This document shows, in pieces, positions 11,091-21,784 of a DNA stretch of 64,000 nt. Made by a program: the position numbers and the translations under genes. Source of the stretch: Paralithodes platypus. Its lineage: Eukaryota; Arthropoda; Malacostraca; Decapoda; Lithodidae. Location of the stretch: the NCBI GenBank assembly GCA_032716605.1, contig CM064560.1, positions 11,375,083 through 11,439,082 on the forward strand, written 5' to 3'. How positions within the stretch are numbered: the first letter of the stretch is position 1; each line of letters opens with the position of its first letter. The notes beneath the pieces were generated by a model. The model was not told the DNA's origin. It did not search any database and saw nothing but the letters and a program-made list of their open reading frames with translations.

Positions 11091-11288
11091 GTACAGTCTT
11101 CAGGATTAATTCGTTTCAGTTTCCCTGTCTCAGGCGTTAGTAGCACTGCACGATGGAGAGGTATCCCCTCCACCTCCTCTCCTTGTAGTTACCATACCCC
11201 CACCGAAACCCTCCCATTTTCTCTCCGACCCCAGAACTACACCCACCCTCTTTTCTCTCGCTCTCACCCAGCTAGGAGCTACTTATTA

Positions 11289-11293
<5 letters not shown>

Positions 11294-11366
<73 letters not shown>
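11294..11366. repeat. (GA)n microsatellite
   Basis: Uninterrupted GA dinucleotide for about 73 bases, followed by GCGTG and a G12 tract. It sits just inside the left arm of the fold-back element. The open frame across it (poly Leu-Ser on the minus strand) is an artefact of the repeat. Confidence 0.95.
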
Positions 11367-11368
<2 letters not shown>

Positions 11369-12506
11369 TGGGGGGGGGGGGATTGTTCGCCGAAAACCTT
11401 ACATGTGATTCGAGTGATGCATTTACCATTGACCCCTGAAAGGTTCATACCGATGTACTGATGGTTTAGTACTGTATCATACTCTAATATAGCTGCCAAA
11501 CTAACCTAAGTGAAGTTGTATTTCATTTTCATCGTTGTAATGGCTCAGTCTGGGCTACCGAAAATATTACCTGACATAAACAGGCTTAATAATCCTGGAG
11601 GGTTGATATCCAATACATATGCCTTATTTTAATTAACTTCCCCTCGGGTACTCTTACGCTCATCTATCCATTAGGGAGGGTTTTATTTAAAAGTTCCCAT
11701 GCCCTCAACACTTACGCTCACCCATACATTAGGGAAAGACTTATTCATATTGTCACCTTACCCTTAACACCTTGCTATAAGGTTACTCTATTTGATCAGG
11801 TATCTTGTTTTGTAACCAAGTTAAGGGGGGCGTTCACTATGGCTATGTAGCAATATGGGTTGAAACATAGACAATTGCGTTAAATACTCCCTGAGTAATG
11901 GCAAGACGTAGGGTATCTACTCCACATAATACTATTGAAAGCTTCACGCCTATTTAAGCTTATTCTCTTGAGATAACTTTCGAGATAATTTGAATTCACA
12001 CCTGTTAAGAATAATGACTAAATAACTATATAACGCCCATTTATTAAATACCAGATTAACTACAAGAGTTATAATATTGAACTGAACAATAATTCTTCTA
12101 CAACAATATCACTCTGTATAACAGTTTCTGTATAACCAAATAATCTCATTATACCTTATATATAATTATACAAGTGTGTATTTTTACCTCTCATACCTGG
12201 TATATTATATCATAATACAGTTAACCCTACTAGTAACGGTAGTAATTAGCAGCTTCAGGTTAGGTTTTGTTTAGTTCATATGTTTAATGTGCAGGAGATG
12301 GTGGTCCAGAAATGTGTGTGAAATACTTCATTCCTTCATTAGGTGTTCAGAATAAATTTAATCGGTGAGGTCCAAGAAGTAGCTCCTAGCTGGGTGAGAG
12401 CGAGAGACGGGAGGGTGGGTGTAGTTCTGGGGTCGGAGAGAAAATGGGAGGGTTTATGTGGGGGTATGGTAACTACAAGGAGGGGAGGTGGAGGGGATAC
12501 CTCTCC

Positions 12507-12979
12507 ATCGACAATATGAACTGTAGTAAGTACTTCACTATCGACCAATCTAATTACACGCGGGGAAACGGTTGCAAAATTATTGGTAAATCTTTTAACT
12601 CACACAAAGCTAAGAATTTCTTCTTCAATCGAGTTGTCAACTTATGGAATGGGCTTCCCCGAGATGTCATAGACTGCAGCACCGTTGATTCATTTAAACT
12701 TCGCCTAGACAAATATCTCGCATCAAACCCGCGACTGACTGCGTTTGTAAATTAATAACTTTTTTTTATCCTCCCCTCAGTTACTAACCCATCTGTCCCC
12801 TACTAACTTCCTAATCCTGCCACGGACATTAGTTCCAGGGCAGTAGTTCCCTTTCCAATGTTCCCTTACCCACTCTAAACCACTGTTTGGACACTTGATC
12901 CTCAGTGTTTTGGAGGACAAGCAGCCTAGAAGGGTCACTAGATCTGTTGTTGCTTGATTTCCTTTGTACTCCTTTGTAC
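12507..12979 (+). mobile_element. LINE-B copy 3 (short 3' fragment)
   Basis: A severely 5' truncated LINE-B. It encodes the RT C-terminus from 'DNMNCSKYFTIDQSNYTR' through 'FFFNRVVNLWNGLPRDVI' to the natural stop at about 12753-12755, then the 3' UTR and terminal CCTTTGTACT repeats. It interrupts the right arm of the fold-back element: arm sequence ends CTCTCCATCG at about 12510 and resumes CGTGCAGTGC at 12980. The target and LINE share CATCG at the left junction, suggesting microhomology priming. Confidence 0.85.
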
Positions 12980-13032
12980 CGTGCAGTGCTACTAACAGGG
13001 AAAATTAACCAAATTAATCCTGACGACTGTAC

Positions 13033-13700
13033 CTTTGTTCTTTCTGGGCAATGGACCTACAATATCCATGGACAACTTTTCCCAAGGCCTTCCAGCGAGA
13101 ATGTGTCCTGCCTGTTGTTTAGGTCCTCGTCCATCCTTTCCTCTCTGACACCCCAAACAACTTTGAATCACTTCTTTGACTACCTTATCAGCCCGGGAGA
13201 TCCAATATCTTTATCCTCAGGATAGTCTAAAACTACACAATCTTTTGAGTCCCTCCAGGCCCCATCAGAAAAGCTAATTTTATCTCCCTGGTTTGGTGTT
13301 GGCTCCAATTTTTTGTTTACACGCTGAGTGGATTGTACCGGGGTTACAGGTAACCTGGATAAACCATCAGCATTAGTATGGCAATTGCCCGGTCGATGTT
13401 TAACCTCGAATTAATATTCCTCCAGAATCCCCTTCTATTTGACAAATAATCCATCTTCTGTCTTCATTCTTCGGAGCCACTGTAAGCTATGGTAATCAGT
13501 GATAACTTTGAAATGTACTCCGGCTAAATAGGGTCGAAAAGCTAGACGCTCTTTCTTGGTAGCGCTGTAATTTGTTTCACCTTTAGTTAGAGTCCTACTG
13601 GCACAGGCCACGATGCCTTCCTTACCATCAACCTTCTGTGCCAATACTGCCCCTAGCCCTTCATCAGAAGCATCAGTGTACAGTTGGAAGGGTTTAGTAA
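13033..13700 (-). pseudogene. Gypsy-1 RNase H and start of integrase
   Basis: Minus strand: RNase H pieces 'GIVACASRTLTKGETNYSAT', 'HFKVITDYHSLQWLRRM' (TDYHSL catalytic Asp) and 'HRPGNCHTNADGLSRLP' (terminal RNase H Asp). A spacer and then an integrase segment containing 'MDIVGPLPRKNKG', the first catalytic Asp, follow. The zinc-binding HHCC part of integrase is not recognisable and appears deleted. Stops and frame changes are present throughout. Confidence 0.75.
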
Positions 13701-13809
13701 AATCGGGATGACATGATGGGGTTAGAGGTTAATTTTTCTTTTAAGGTTTCGAAAGCCCTTTGGCAACTTTGGTCCCAGTCAAACTTTCTTCCTTTCTCAA
13801 GTCTCTTGG

Positions 13810-14505
13810 TCATAGGTCGAGCAAGTTTGGAGACATTTGGAATGGACCTTCTATAGTAGTCGAGGCCATTCCCAGAAATGCTCTGACCTCTTTTACAGTG
13901 GTAGGTGGAGATATTTCTGCGATAGCTCTCACTTTAAGGGGGTCAGGTTGGATGCCTTTCTTTGAAACTACATGTCCTAAGTATGCCACCTCACGTGCCC
14001 AAAGTTGGCACTTGGAAGGTTTTTGTTTTAATCCCGCCTTTCTAATTTTGTCTAGTACTTCTCGCAGCCTATCAATATGTTCCTCCCAGCTGCTCGAGAA
14101 TATTATGATGTCGTCCATATAGGCCAGACAAGTCCGCCAAGTTAGCCCTCTCAGTACTTCATCCATAACCCTAGTGAAACTCGCTGGCCCATTACAAACT
14201 CCAAACGGTAGAACCGTAAACTGATAGAGTTTACTTTCACTCGTAGCGAATGCAGTCTTCTCTTGATCCTCTGATTTAACCGGTACTTGCCAGTATCCAC
14301 TTTGTAAATCCAGAGTAGAAAACCACGTCGACCCGTTGAATGACTCCAGCGAGTTGTCAATGCGGAGTAGAGGCTGGGCATCTTTAATTGTAACATCATT
14401 CAGTTTCATGTAATCCACATAAAACTGAGTAGACCCATTTTTTTTGGTTTTTACTAGATCTACTGGTGATGACCACGGACTGTATTCCTTGTCTAAGCGT
14501 ATCAT
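13810..14505 (-). pseudogene. Gypsy-1 reverse transcriptase
   Basis: The best-preserved part of Gypsy-1, open for 231 codons. RT motifs: 'YSPWSSPVDLVKTKKNGS', 'LNDVTIKDAQPLLRIDN', 'WFSTLDLQSGYWQVPVK' (first catalytic Asp), 'TVLPFGVCNGPASFTRVMD', 'CLAYMDDIIIFSSSWEEH' (YMDD catalytic pair), 'LGHVVSKKGIQPDPLK' and 'TVKEVRAFLGMAS'. The sequence is typical of Ty3/gypsy RT. It ends prematurely at the connection domain and shifts frame into RNase H. Confidence 0.9.
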
Positions 14506-15330
14506 CTACCTGCTCCTTCTCCTTTTGTCTCATGATTGGGTGTTGTCGTCTATATGGTTGCCTAATAGGGCGTCCTTGTGTGTGTATCTCATGCTGGTGT
14601 TGTGTCCGGGCTAATCCGTGGTCCCCCTTGTCTTGAGCGAACACGTCACAATATGCCCACAATAATTCATGTAACACACTCGCTTGATCGGAGGTCAGTT
14701 GTTTTGGGATCTCTGGTAAATTAGCCGGTCCATTAGTCCCCACAGAGGTAGGTTGTGTGGGTGTGACTTGCCCTAGCAGTCTTCCCTTCTGGTAGTTAAT
14801 TGTCGTCCCCCCAAAGTTTGCGATAACTGTCTTCCTCTGTTCTGGGGTGATAAAAGTGGGGGATATTCTAGCTTCAATCTGTGACTCTGGCTCAAAAATC
14901 CCTGCTGTCATCCCGTCGTGTCTGGGGATCTCTATCATTCTCCAAGTTTTGGGGGATATAGACATTTTACCTGTGGTAGCTACTAACTGGGGTCGTACTG
15001 TGGTAGTGGTTTTCTTCGGCCCACACTGTATACTCACCCCCAACTGGCTCATCTGGTCTATTCCTAGATACTTATCTACCCCACAACTAGATTTCCCCGA
15101 TAGAACGCAAAAATCCGTGGTAAACCTAATTCCCTTCCAGTGTACCAACAGGACATCAGTTTTCCCTAGATAGTCAGTGGTTGTCCTCCTGCTTCTACTA
15201 ACTGAACATTGGTTAGATTTAGGGGTCCTAGTTCCCTCTGATTATTCCTCACAATTTTGTTTAATAGTCAACACCTATTTGCCCCTGTGTCTACTAACAT
15301 GTTCGCTGCTCTCCCGTTTATTACCATCGT
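14396..15330 (-). pseudogene. Gypsy-1 protease and pre-RT region
   Basis: Minus strand. An aspartic protease motif 'ANMLVDTGAN' is encoded at about 15270-15305, followed by an in-frame TGA. The 250-codon open frame 14396-15148 covers the distal protease and the linker into RT ('VDKYLGIDQMSQLG', then 'AYCDVFAQDKGDHGLARTQH', the usual pre-RT 'vFa...DlGrt..v.H' block). It overlaps the RT frame by frameshift. Confidence 0.75.
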
Positions 15331-15450
15331 TTCACTGGGTGTTTGTCTCTCTAGTATGTTGACCTCGCCATAATGCCCCTTTATGAGAGGTTTAGAGAAA
15401 ACACATATTTTTCTTCTGGCATCGTGATTTTTGGTTGTGTTACGTATATC

Positions 15451-15518
15451 AAAATCAGGGCCAGCTTCTAAGTTGGATTGATTTAAAATCAGGGCCAGGT
15501 TCTAAGTTGGATTGATTT
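15451..15518. repeat. 34-bp perfect-spaced tandem duplication
   Basis: Two adjacent copies of a 34-base unit beginning AAAATCAGGGCCAG (15451-15484 and 15485-15518), differing at one base. The second copy ends in the TTAA used by MITE-A copy 2. Confidence 0.9.
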
Positions 15519-15996
15519 AACACCTTATGAGCGGCCTAGGCGGTATATAATATATAGCCACCAGCGGGGTGTTTTTACCCAAAATAGGGCTGTTTACGTG
15601 ATCATTTTCATGCCTAAATAAGACCCAGAGCGTAAAACACGTATCTATCCCTGAAAGGGCATAAACAGAGCTTTCCAATGACACCACAACGATCCTTTTA
15701 TGACCGCTAGTTTTCTTGCAACAACCGCGCAACACGAAGTGCAAAAAGCATGTAATTCGGTACTTTCCCCATACAATTCAGTATGTAGCGAGGGAGGGAG
15801 GAGGTGGGATTCGTGTCAGTAGGTTCGCCGCGGTGGTCTGGAGCAGTCATACGCTCGCTACTCTCCTGCCACCACTTGTCTCTCTCTCTCAGCAACATTA
15901 CGTGCTGAAATTGCCACACGACCTATGTCGCGCGCCGCCAGATAGTCCAGATTTATCATACTCGACTTATGTTGCGCGCCGATAGTTAGGGGTTAA
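15517..15996. mobile_element. MITE-A copy 2
   Basis: Same family as 8804-9291: starts TTAACACCTTATGAGCGGC and ends GCCGATAGTTAGGGGTTAA. It is flanked by TTAA at 15517-15520 and 15993-15996. It is more diverged and slightly shorter (472 bp between duplications) than copies 1 and 3, so it is an older insertion. Confidence 0.87.
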
Positions 15997-16550
15997 AATT
16001 AATTAATATTTCTTGATGGTAATGACTAACTTTGACACGTAAGCAAAAAAGATAAAACATTTAGTATGAGTGAAAAGTACACACAAAGTAAATATGAGTT
16101 TCATTAACAAAACAAAGAACATATTTACAAACATAGTTACATAAAAAATATAATTAATTGAATTTGACTGATAAGTGAGTTAGGTTGATAGCCGAGGTTC
16201 ACTGTGACTGTAATAATGAGATTGATAAACACGAGACAGCGAGATCACAACATAATAACTTTTCACTACTTAGTACTGGAAATGGGGTAAGAGTACAGTA
16301 GACGTAATTAAGTATCTGTGAAGGAGGTTAAGGAGTAAACTCTCTTGTCAAAGCCAGTCCAAGGACTCAAAGGGGTAAATACGATCTCAATAAACGCTCT
16401 GAATAAAATAGGTCCTTTTCAAACTGCAAAAACCGTCTAGCCTAATTTTGCCAGAATCAAATGTAAAAAGGCGTTATCGTACTGAAGGGGTTAAAAACCT
16501 ATATAATGACACCCACACTCTGAAACGTTATGGGTATGACAGCGGTAATT
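15997..16550. other. No supported feature
   Basis: AT-rich sequence without recognisable motifs; no repeat partner was noticed elsewhere in the window. Confidence 0.4.
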
Positions 16551-16689
16551 AAAGTGTCCATAGTATAATCTACCATTATACAGGTTTAGTGTTAGTAATA
16601 AACACATCTGAGATAGGGATAGAAAGGTAAAGTATATCACTATCAATATACCCAAATATATATTACGTATATACAGTACAGTAGTCATG

Positions 16690-16800
16690 GACTTAACCTT
16701 TAATTGTGTAAATGGGTTAATAGTTAGAGTGTATGTGGTAACCCAGGTTCGAATACCGGGAGGATCACATGCTTTCAAAATTTTATTGGGAGGAATTTGG
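16690..16800 (+). repeat. tRNA-derived SINE head
   Basis: An A-box-like segment GTAAATGGGTTAATAGTTAG (about 16708) and a B-box GGTTCGAATACC (16746-16757) have tRNA-like spacing, followed by an AT-rich tail. The B-box region CCCAGGTTCGAATACCGG resembles the minus-strand SINE at 42.2 kb. It has no full cloverleaf, so I call it SINE-derived and not a functional tRNA gene. Confidence 0.6.
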
Positions 16801-17323
16801 TGTTGGGAGTGACATTCATTAATTAGATTATACCTTTTCATGCTCTTTTTATTCCGTATATTTTTACAGAGCACTCTGTAAAATATATCCGTAACATTGA
16901 GAGGGTACGTAGACCTCCCCCCCCCCCCTTCCACGCAGAGAGACTATTGGGTTAATGCCATTATCGAACTATAATTATTTGAAATATGCAGAACGTATTT
17001 TATATTTTAGTTACCGGTAATATCACATTTCTTATATGTCTAATAAAGAAAACGAATATTTTTAAATGGCTAACTCAATAATAATAAATATATACCTAAT
17101 ATTATATAGTTTATTTCGAATAAAAGCAAGTAATACGAGTACTTTTTGTTTCTTATATAGCCTATCAGAATTAATTTAGATACAATACAAAACATTAAAT
17201 ATTGACCTGCACAGCAACAAGGAGCAATGTTGATATTATAATTCAAAGTACCTGATCGCTCCAAAGAGAGGACTCATTATTGTTCTGTGGGTTGATTCAT
17301 CAGCAGTGCATCACATCGAAACT

Positions 17324-17602
17324 GCTCTGGTTCTCGAAGGGGCCTTTCCGACTCACCGCCGTCCTGGTAAGTGTAATAGTAGTGGTAGTGGTAGTATTAT
17401 TAGTATCATTAGTAGCCAGCTAGTAGGCTAGTATTATACATAGTAGTAGACATAGTAGTAGTGTAGAGGCCCCTCTGGTTCCAGCAGTGTCCTTCCGGCT
17501 AATCGCTGTCCTGGTTCCTGAATAGGCCACTCTGGTTCCTGTAGGGGCCTTTCCGGCACATCGCCGTCCTGATACTAGTAGTAGTAGTAGTAGTAGTAGT
17601 AG
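17324..17602. repeat. Minisatellite and (TAG)n run
   Basis: A GC-rich unit of about 40-45 bases (CTCTGGTTCCTG...GGGGCCTTTCCGGC...CGCCGTCCTG) occurs near 17324, 17470 and 17528. Degenerate TAG/TAGTGG blocks lie between, ending in a (TAG) run at about 17574-17602. Non-coding. Confidence 0.75.
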
Positions 17603-17938
17603 CCTACTTATGTCTACTACTAAATACGACATAAGAGATAGACAAACCAAACTGAAATGATTACTGATTCGGATTACTGATATTTACTATAGGATGTAAA
17701 AGGTATCTTAAAATAACCCCCTAGAAATACTTTCTCTAAAGTATCTATTTCTTTATCCTCCCCATTTCCCCAGCTAACCTAATCCCACAAGGACCCCAAT
17801 GGAAATACGCCTAACGGCCTTATTGGGCTATCCTTAGTTGGAATTATGCAAGGCTGGTACATGTCATATTTATAACATACTATGTGGTACCAACTCTGTA
17901 AATTGCTAACTGAATAAAATATTATTACTACGTCTACT

Positions 17939-18219
17939 ACTCCTTCCATTCGTTTATACATTAGGCTACCATAGCGCAGTTGGAATGTATGTACATGCTC
18001 AGATTAATATGCAGGAATCGAAGCTGCATAATAAATCGTAGGCTCGTCCATATTTCTTTAACTGTCTTAATAGCGTAATGCATAGTGCGCGGAATTTCGA
18101 TGTGAGTATCCTGGGTTCGAGTCCTCGGAGTGCCACATGTATTTGTTGATTTAATTAATTGAGTTTAGATGTGAAGTTGGTTGGAGTTAAAAACATATTT
18201 ATTCATTCTAGTTCAGGAG
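17939..18219 (+). repeat. Dimeric tRNA-like SINE, copy 1
   Basis: About 280 bp with two tRNA-like promoter modules in a row. Module 1 has an A-box near 17966 (CCATAGCGCAGTTGGAAT) and a weak B-box near 18014. Module 2 has an A-box near 18069 (TAGCGTAATGCATAGTGCG) and a good B-box GGGTTCGAGTCC at 18113-18124. The same unit recurs in direct orientation at 19312-19591 and inverted at 35425-35702 and 42125-42385. RNA polymerase III would be expected to transcribe such elements. Confidence 0.75.
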
Positions 18220-18258
18220 CAATTTATAGCGAGGCCTTCCTAAGGGTTAAGTGCCCCA

Positions 18259-18330
18259 TTAACCCATCAAGTGCGGGTAGATTCTTAAAAGTTTTACCGT
18301 TCCACTGCGGGAAGACTCTTATAATCCTAG
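18259..18330 (+). repeat. Relic piggyBac terminus
   Basis: TTAACCC at 18259 is followed by two spaced copies of a TGCGGGTAGA-TTCTTAA motif (near 18271 and 18303). The arrangement closely matches the left end of the piggyBac element at 44355-44421. I did not find the matching right end nearby, so this is a solo terminus or a degraded MITE. Confidence 0.65.
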
Positions 18331-18781
18331 GCCTAAAAAAAAAACATTTTAACCACCCCAGTAGCAATTGATTTTTTTTAATGTTTTTTTTTTTTTTATT
18401 TTTGTTCCTTGGCCATGCCAAATATCACTCCTCCACATCCGCTCCTTCCGCCCCCCCCCCCTTCAATTATCACCTATTTTCCCTGTTATTCCCTTATTCT
18501 TAGGTATATTTTCGTGCTAACAATAGCGAGTTGCTAGCAGGGTGTGGTCATATGTGTTACCAAGCGTGGGAAATAGCGGGAGTTACAGAGAGAGGCCTCA
18601 GTGTCTCTCCAAGCCTTGAGAGGGGTCGAGGGTGTGCAGCAGACTGGCTCACACTTGATTTATGTAACTCTCGCTCTCATTTCGCGATTTTGAACAACCA
18701 AACACAGTTTCCATTTGTTTAATTGTTGTAACAGATTAATATCTTCATAATATACGTAAAATAGGCGCATATGGATAAGTA

Positions 18782-19202
18782 TTAACCCACTGAACCCCAG
18801 CTAGTTAATAATAAATGTACCACCTAGGACCAGAGGGTTGTCAAAAAAATGTTTTTCCAGAAAACACTAGGAATGGGTTAGAAATGAAGGAAAACCCACA
18901 AAAAACCGATCCCCTATGTCTTTAAGGGGTCCTACGGTTCGCCCGAAAGTCGGAATTAACATGGGAAAATTGGTAGACAAAAACAGGTTTTTGTGCGCTC
19001 ACGCGCATGCGGTTGGACTTTGAGAGTTTTCAACCATCGGCATTGTTGCGTGGGATACTTACACAGTTCTCATACAAATCTGAGCCCCCTAGGTACCATA
19101 GGACCGGAGTAATTAAACCCTGACGCAACATATGCGTCCTGGGGTTGAGGGTAAAATACATTGCCGACGCACTGTTTGCGTCGCTGGGGTTCAGTGGGTT
19201 AA
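18782..19202. mobile_element. MITE-B (TTAA-flanked)
   Basis: A 413-bp element between TTAA at 18782-18785 and 19199-19202, with a perfect 16-bp terminal inverted repeat CCCACTGAACCCCAGC. Subterminal repeats of the form GACGCA...TGCGTC...CTGGGGTT occur twice near the right end (about 19122-19150 and 19164-19190). No ORF. TTAA duplication plus CCC ends point to the piggyBac superfamily. No second copy was seen in the window. Confidence 0.88.
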
Positions 19203-19311
19203 TGATATTTATGGTAAGATAACGATTTTAGTGACAGGAAACAGTGAAATAGGGCCGCACAGTTCTATGGTGTAATATCCCCCCCCCCCTGCGCACTTCT
19301 TAGGTTAATTA

Positions 19312-19591
19312 CTCCTTCCATCCGTCTTTACATTAGGCTACCATAGCGCAGTTGGAATATATGTACATGGTCAGATTAATATGCAGGATTCGAAAGTGCA
19401 TAATAAATCGTAGGCTTGTCCATATTTCTTTAACTGTCTTGATAGGGTAATGCATAGTGTGCGGAATTTCGATGTGAGTATCCTGGGTTTGAGTCCTTGG
19501 AGTGCCACATGTATTTGTTGATTTCATTAATTGAGTTTAGATTTGAGGTTGGTTGGTATTAAAAACATAATAATTCATTCTGGTTCAGGAG
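19312..19591 (+). repeat. Dimeric tRNA-like SINE, copy 2
   Basis: Direct repeat of 17939-18219, about 1.37 kb away, sharing the block CTACCATAGCGCAGTTGGAA and the second module with TCCTGGGTTTGAGTCC. The B-box C of TTCGA is now T (TTTGA), so its promoter is probably weaker. It ends TTCAGGAG immediately before the 22-bp motif array. Confidence 0.75.
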
Positions 19592-19877
19592 GTAAGACAC
19601 TGGTGAAACGACTTCCTTCTAAGTCATGATTTTAGTAGTGGAGGGTGTAAGACACTGGTGAAACAACTCCCTTTTTAGTCCTTACGATATGAGGGCGTAA
19701 GACACTGGTGTAACGGCTCGTACTCGTAAAATCCCAAAAAGTCCAACATATAAGTTCCTCCAGAGACTCCCATGAAAGTCTAGGTCTGGATTGTAAGAAA
19801 GAACGTAAGACACTGGTAAAACGGCTCCTTACTTTAATCCCTTGATACAAGAACGTAAAATACTGGTGAAACGGCTC
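19592..19877. repeat. Array of a 22-bp motif at about 50-bp spacing
   Basis: GTAAGACACTGGTGAAACGG or close variants occur at 19592, 19647, 19697, 19805 and 19855. Spacings are 55, 50, 108 (twice 54) and 50 bases, so one position is empty. The intervening sequence is not conserved. No coding content. Confidence 0.8.
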
Positions 19878-20273
19878 GTTTTCATGTAAGACCCTAACAT
19901 CTACAGTCTTCAGAAGATCTACAAGGAAGGCTTCCCCTACCTTCTGTCACCGTCACACGACAGGACCACCCCCACGGACCAGGACGTCTTAGGGAATACC
20001 GGGCAGCCACGTCTTCAGAGATCGTCGGAACCTGCCTATATCATCCCTTTGAGACACCTAGTGGATCCTCGATCGTGCAGTTATATATAACCTATCCATG
20101 TCCTATGTAACATTGCACCTCTACCTATATGATTTGTGTGAATAAGAATAATCTATGTTTGTACTCTGTGTTATATTATGCTCTATTACCTTCGTTGTTG
20201 TGTGTTCTGATCTTCTCCAGTCGAGTAAGAACCTACCTATAAAGTCAATACAACCCCAGCAAAAACCTGGTAT

Positions 20274-20402
<129 letters not shown>

Positions 20403-20935
20403 AGAGTATTCGTATTCGCATTTCCATTCATAGCTATTTGCAAACATGCAAATATTTTCACGAAACCAATAGAAGATATACAAAAATGTAAAATATTAAA
20501 TTTTAAAGTTAACACAAACGAATAAATAACAGTGTAGATGTGCGTTGGGGCCGATAAAGTGGAATGAAGTGTAAGCTTTGCAATAATAATTTTCTCGGAA
20601 AGGAAAATTCACATCGGGGTTGAGAAACCATCTTAGCAACAAGCACCCAGAACTCTTACAATATCTTCAAAATAAATTCATGCAGTGCATTTATGATATT
20701 GAAGAAATTACACATTCACATCGTCAGTAGCTTTCTGGTAATTATAGTAATTTAACTAACGTTTGTTGGTTATATAAACAGAATTACCAGTTCTTGATGG
20801 ATGAAAATTTCACCATTCAAGAAAGATTGAAATATTCGCAATTCGTATTCGAATTCGCGAATTTTACCAACAAAAATTCTCATTCGTATTCGCTTTCGCA
20901 AATAGTGAAAATTGATATTTTGTCCATCTCTCATA
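20403..20935. other. ATTCG-rich region without a gene
   Basis: Blocks of ATTCGTATTCGC-type sequence occur at about 20406-20425 and 20828-20905, partly in inverted form (AATTCGCGAATT). They may be subterminal repeats of a further DNA element, but no clean termini or target duplication could be defined. Confidence 0.35.
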
Positions 20936-20975
20936 TATATACAGTATATATATATATACAGTATATATATATATA

Positions 20976-21434
20976 CAGGGTGTCCCAGGAGGAAAGGGCA
21001 TACCTTTGGGAAATGATAAAACAAGGTATCTAAGCATAAATTGTTCAATAACAAAGTCCAAATCTCAACCGTTAACAAGACATTGAAGATTTAATGTTGT
21101 GTCCTCCCCCGCATCACTCTAATAGACTCTTCCATGTCAAATAGTTTCCAAGTGGCCCATAGTTAGCTAATATGTCCATGATCATTTTGCAACATACATA
21201 ATTATAGTATCTCTATAATAACATGGTACAATAATTGCAGAAAGATGTAGGTGTGGTAGGCACTAGGACAGCTAGGCCAGCCTTATGGGAAAATACTGAA
21301 GAAAATGCCATTTTCAACATGCAATATCTCTATAACGGTCGAGATTTGGAATATTTCTTATAGAACATTTTAGGCTTAGAATATTTTGTTCTATCATTTC
21401 CCAAAGTTATGCCCTTTCCTCCTGGGACACCCTG
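20976..21434. mobile_element. TA-flanked MITE (Tc1/mariner-like)
   Basis: A 459-bp element inserted in a TA microsatellite. Termini are CAGGGTGTCCCAGGAGGAAA and its reverse complement, and the inverted repeat extends about 70 bp with few mismatches. The flanking TA fits a TA target duplication, as in Tc1/mariner-type elements, though the target is itself (TA)n. No ORF spans it. Confidence 0.82.
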
Positions 21435-21784
21435 TATATATATATATAGGCCTATATATATATAATTAAATCGTTACTGATATTGTTCGGTTGCTCTAAC
21501 TATACGCATCCATTAGATAATTTCCAATCTGCATATAATAGTCGGACAGAAGACCTATTTATAATTTGATAACATGATACATTTGAACAAAATGATAAGT
21601 ACATGCAGAAAATATGGGGAAATGTAAACACCACGATTATATATTTGTTACCTATATTTTGCTGTAAGTAGTAAAAGCGTTAAAAGAAAACCTTGTAAAA
21701 ACGGCAAATAATTGGTCCAGTAACTGAGGCTCAACTATTGCAATCATTCTCAGTTGTCAATAATTAAATACTCGAGAATGCTAG

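Larger units (their letters stand above)
11091..13032. mobile_element. Long-armed fold-back element inside Gypsy-1 integrase
   Basis: The left arm starts GTACAGTCTTCAGGATTAAT (11091) and runs to about 11285. The right arm is its reverse complement from about 12345 to 13032, interrupted by LINE-B copy 3 at about 12507-12979. Arms are about 190 bp with small indels. The Gypsy-1 integrase reading frames flank both ends, so the element was inserted into it. There is no ORF of note. The interior (11370-12340) includes a G-tract and two similar blocks near 11641-11760, but no recognisable gene. Confidence 0.75.
10101..15450 (-). mobile_element. Gypsy-1: decayed Ty3/gypsy pol, minus strand
   Basis: In minus-strand order: protease, reverse transcriptase, RNase H, integrase and an acidic C-terminal tail, the normal Ty3/gypsy order. 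Gag and LTRs are not seen. The integrase is split by a fold-back element (11091-13032), and the 5' side is cut at the 34-bp tandem duplication and MITE-A copy 2. Several stops and frameshifts show an old copy. It serves here as a reference for normal domain order against Gypsy-3. Confidence 0.85.

Noticed and set aside
11272..11499. Minus-strand open frame with a poly Leu-Ser run
   Set aside because: It is the (GA)n microsatellite translated; no coding evidence outside the repeat.
19592..19877. CRISPR-like array of spaced repeats
   Set aside because: Eukaryotic context, irregular spacing with an empty slot, degenerate motif and no cas genes.
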